From assembly GCA_964535315.1 (NCBI GenBank), contig CAZHTS010000012.1, positions 14,596-78,595 on the forward strand: 64,000 nt of DNA, in the 5' to 3' direction. The notes beneath the pieces are model-generated. The model did no database searches, had not been told where the DNA came from, and worked only from the letters and a program-made list of their open reading frames with translations. A program made the translations under genes and the position numbers. Positions 62,548 to 64,000 of this stretch are shown in pieces; positions within the stretch are counted from its first letter, which is position 1; every line of letters starts with the position of its first letter. The stretch is from CAZHTS01 sp964535315 (GTDB lineage: Bacteria; Chloroflexota; Anaerolineae; Anaerolineales; Anaerolineaceae).

Positions 62548-62736
62548 TACGCCCGGTTTGTCCTGCTCGACCAGGGACGCAATGGACAGGGGCCGATGAC
62601 TGCCCGGGACATTGTGACCCACTTCGGTGTGTCCCGCAAGACGGCTTATCGCTACACCGGGCAGCGCGAGGCGAGCGAGATTGGGTTGTATTTCTACAAT
62701 GCCAGGTGGTATGATCCTTTATATCTTACGTGGTTC
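62548..62736 (+). pseudogene. Chimeric remnant: HTH piece joined to an RHS-repeat piece
   Basis: One open frame reads RFVLLDQGRNGQGPMTARDI then VTHFGVSRKTAYR (62548-62652), like the helix-turn-helix of a transcription regulator or transposase, and switches at once to YRYTGQREASEIGLYFYNAR followed by WYDP (62650-62721), the core signature of RHS-repeat proteins. No upstream RHS repeats and no rest of the HTH protein are present. The frame runs on to 62910 through non-conserved sequence overlapping the next gene. It is best read as a recombination scar. Confidence 0.6.
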
Positions 62737-62812
62737 TTATCTAACGCAAGGAAAGAGCGAAACACGGATTTACAATCCACACCGCCGATAATGATATTCA
62801 AGGAAATAGCCA

Positions 62813-63043
62813 ATGAAAAAAGAACTTGCAAAATGTTTCGTTTATGGCGCTGCCTTTTTGCTTACATTATTTTTAGTGCGAGTTTTAGCGCCTCTTTTTC
62901 CACCTTCTGATTCTCTTGGACGGATTGAAATATGGGGTCTGAGCATCTATCTTCTCGATGTGCTTGCATGGGCCTCGTTTTCTGCATTTTTCATTATAAT
63001 CAACTTAATCTTTACAAAGATTATTGATCAGAAGATGAAATGA
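62813..63043 (+). CDS. Small AT-rich membrane protein
   Basis: A 76-residue protein with two hydrophobic helices (about 9-27 and 43-67) and a Lys-rich start and end. AAGGAA precedes the ATG. Base composition is clearly AT-richer than the rest of the window, suggesting recent arrival. It sits just after the RHS remnant, where immunity proteins of RHS toxins are often found, so an immunity role is a guess from position. No family is recognised. Confidence 0.6.
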   Translation: MKKELAKCFVYGAAFLLTLFLVRVLAPLFPPSDSLGRIEIWGLSIYLLDVLAWASFSAFFIIINLIFTKIIDQKMK

Positions 63044-63137
63044 TGGAAATGCCTAGAATGAGCTTATCGCTGGCAAATTACGAAACGAGGACGGTTTTTT
63101 GAAATTGGATGCTCCAAATGGCTGTAGATGGCGCTAA

Positions 63138-63329
63138 CCCCCTGATGATCCCAGTTCCAGTGAAATATTTGCAGATATGTTTCTGGCATGGGGTTACGAA
63201 GGTGGTGGAGAACCTACCTGGGCCCCCGACCGTTATGGAGAGGAGCGTAGTAAGTTTATGTGGGACCATATGCCGGCGTGGATTGAAAACCCAGGGAAAT
63301 TGATGTCTGAGGTAAGAATTTATGGCTGA
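63138..63329 (+). pseudogene. C-terminal fragment of a toxin/peptidase-like protein
   Basis: The frame after a TAA at 63135 reads SSSEIFADMFLAWGYEGG, later RSKFMWDHMPAWIENPG, and ends in a TGA at 63329. This FADMFLxW...WMxxxMPxW pattern resembles the tail of metallopeptidase-like domains seen at the ends of RHS-type proteins (recalled from memory). No start region or HEXXH motif is present upstream, so it is probably a decayed remnant. Confidence 0.45.
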
Positions 63330-64000
63330 TAAACTGAAGATGTTCACCCGTGGCGCCATGTGGATGCTGATTTTGTTGGCAGTGTGTTTAAACGGCTGCG
63401 GCCAGGGCAAAGAGACCTTGCCGCCAGAAACCACAAACACACCCGCTGCGGTTTCTGCAACGAGCGTTCACACCACCACGCCAACGCTTCCCCCGTCGCA
63501 GGTGGTACCTCCAACCCCAACTGCGACAGCGACGATGCAGGCGCCGACCCCGCCCTTCCGCCCCATACTCCAACCAGCGGATGCCAAAATGCTGGTAACC
63601 GATCTCTTACAGGGAAATGGCGGCTGCCGCCTGCCGTGTATCTGGGGGATCGACCTGCAAAAAAACTCCTCCTCTGAGGCAGCGGCTTTTGTGCTTCAAT
63701 TTGGCGAATTCACCGGGGAGGATCTTGATATCCTTGCTGGTATTACATGGACTGGTAGATGGAGTGATAAAGGCAAAGCTGATGATGGTGGAGGAGTGGC
63801 AATTGATATGTGGCAGCAGGGTCTCGCACTCACAAGCAGTTTCGCTTACTATAATGATAAAACGCTCCTAAAACAAATTGTATTGAGCGCTGATGTGGAG
63901 AAAATTGAGGGGAACCCACCGGATAAAAGCAAAGGAACTAAAACATTGTATGAGGGCTCACCCTATTTTGAAGAGCAGGCTGGCTATTACCTGCTGCCGC
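63322..64000 (+). CDS. Lipoprotein of unknown function (runs off the window end)
   Basis: The first 226 codons are visible with no stop before the window edge. A signal sequence with lipobox LNGC (Cys 26) is followed by a Thr/Pro-rich linker (about 30-78). The mature domain has QGNGGCRLPCIWGIDL, a Cys pair pattern I recall from lipoproteins in Anaerolineae, and mixed beta-type segments. The ATG at 63322 has GAGGTAAG upstream and overlaps the end of the preceding remnant; ATG 63340 is an alternative. Confidence 0.8.
   Translation, partial: MADKLKMFTRGAMWMLILLAVCLNGCGQGKETLPPETTNTPAAVSATSVHTTTPTLPPSQVVPPTPTATATMQAPTPPFRPILQPADAKMLVTDLLQGNGGCRLPCIWGIDLQKNSSSEAAAFVLQFGEFTGEDLDILAGITWTGRWSDKGKADDGGGVAIDMWQQGLALTSSFAYYNDKTLLKQIVLSADVEKIEGNPPDKSKGTKTLYEGSPYFEEQAGYYLLP

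Noticed and set aside
62464..62910. A 148-residue reading frame treated as one intact gene
   Set aside because: Only the middle matches known domains, from two unrelated families; the ends are non-conserved and the 3' end overlaps a better-supported gene in another frame.

Overview
This window looks like a chromosomal segment from a member of the Chloroflexota, most likely class Anaerolineae. It is GC-rich, and many coding regions begin with GTG. Lineage markers seen directly are two membrane proteins of the YYY type (DUF2298, a family I recall from Chloroflexi and archaea), a topoisomerase I with an N-terminal zinc-ribbon extension, and mevalonate kinase next to isopentenyl phosphate kinase. 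A run of exactly 100 Ns at 39575-39674 shows that this is a scaffold, probably metagenomic. No rRNA, tRNA or CRISPR array was found by eye.

Layout. 1-1418 (minus): the start of a DUF1015 gene and degV, separated by a terminator. 1623-9982 (plus): ffh, rpsP, khpA, rimM, dprA, a mannose-1-phosphate guanylyltransferase gene, topA, and a two-helix membrane protein. 10043-14380 (minus): greA, dgt, isopentenyl phosphate kinase, mevalonate kinase and a UbiA-type prenyltransferase, four of them tightly spaced. 14427-15874 (plus): tlyA and a PH-domain membrane protein. 15927-18013 (minus): an acyltransferase and an Atg22-like transporter. 18185-37540 (plus): lepA, then a long envelope-glycan cluster, with genes overlapping or nearly touching: a flippase-like membrane protein, a CDP-paratose-2-epimerase-like enzyme, a GT4 glycosyltransferase, two methyltransferases, a GT39-like protein, a giant protein of about 1,860 residues, DUF952, a second YYY protein and another GT-C-like protein. 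37580-51294 (plus): cmk, a histidine kinase broken by the gap, a response regulator with a kinase-like tail, a large multidomain sensor kinase, rpoC and a gyrA-family gene. 51309-54829 (minus): a GH-like TIM barrel with an NTF2-like tail, an HD protein, a YdcF/SanA protein and an orphan PhnD-like lipoprotein. 54921-60506 (plus): a DUF4230 protein, then an operon of CotH kinase, GT39 and a lipoprotein, all three with Gly/Pro-rich inserts. 60688-62322 (minus): a ClC antiporter. 62323-64000: an accessory scrap with an HTH/RHS chimeric remnant, an AT-rich small membrane protein, a toxin-like C-terminal fragment and a lipoprotein cut by the window end.

How the parts fit. The mevalonate/IPK/UbiA operon can supply isoprenoid carriers. 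The ManC-type enzyme supplies GDP-mannose. The large cluster contains a nucleotide-sugar epimerase, a cytoplasmic glycosyltransferase, methyltransferases, a flippase-like protein and several GT-C-type integral membrane proteins, which together resemble a lipid-linked cell-surface glycosylation pathway. This functional link is an inference from gene content and order. The most unusual elements are the giant fused YYY protein with duplicated beta modules, the CotH-GT39-lipoprotein operon with shared low-complexity inserts, the decayed RHS locus, and several genes whose -10 box lies only 6-10 bases before the start codon, suggesting leaderless transcripts.
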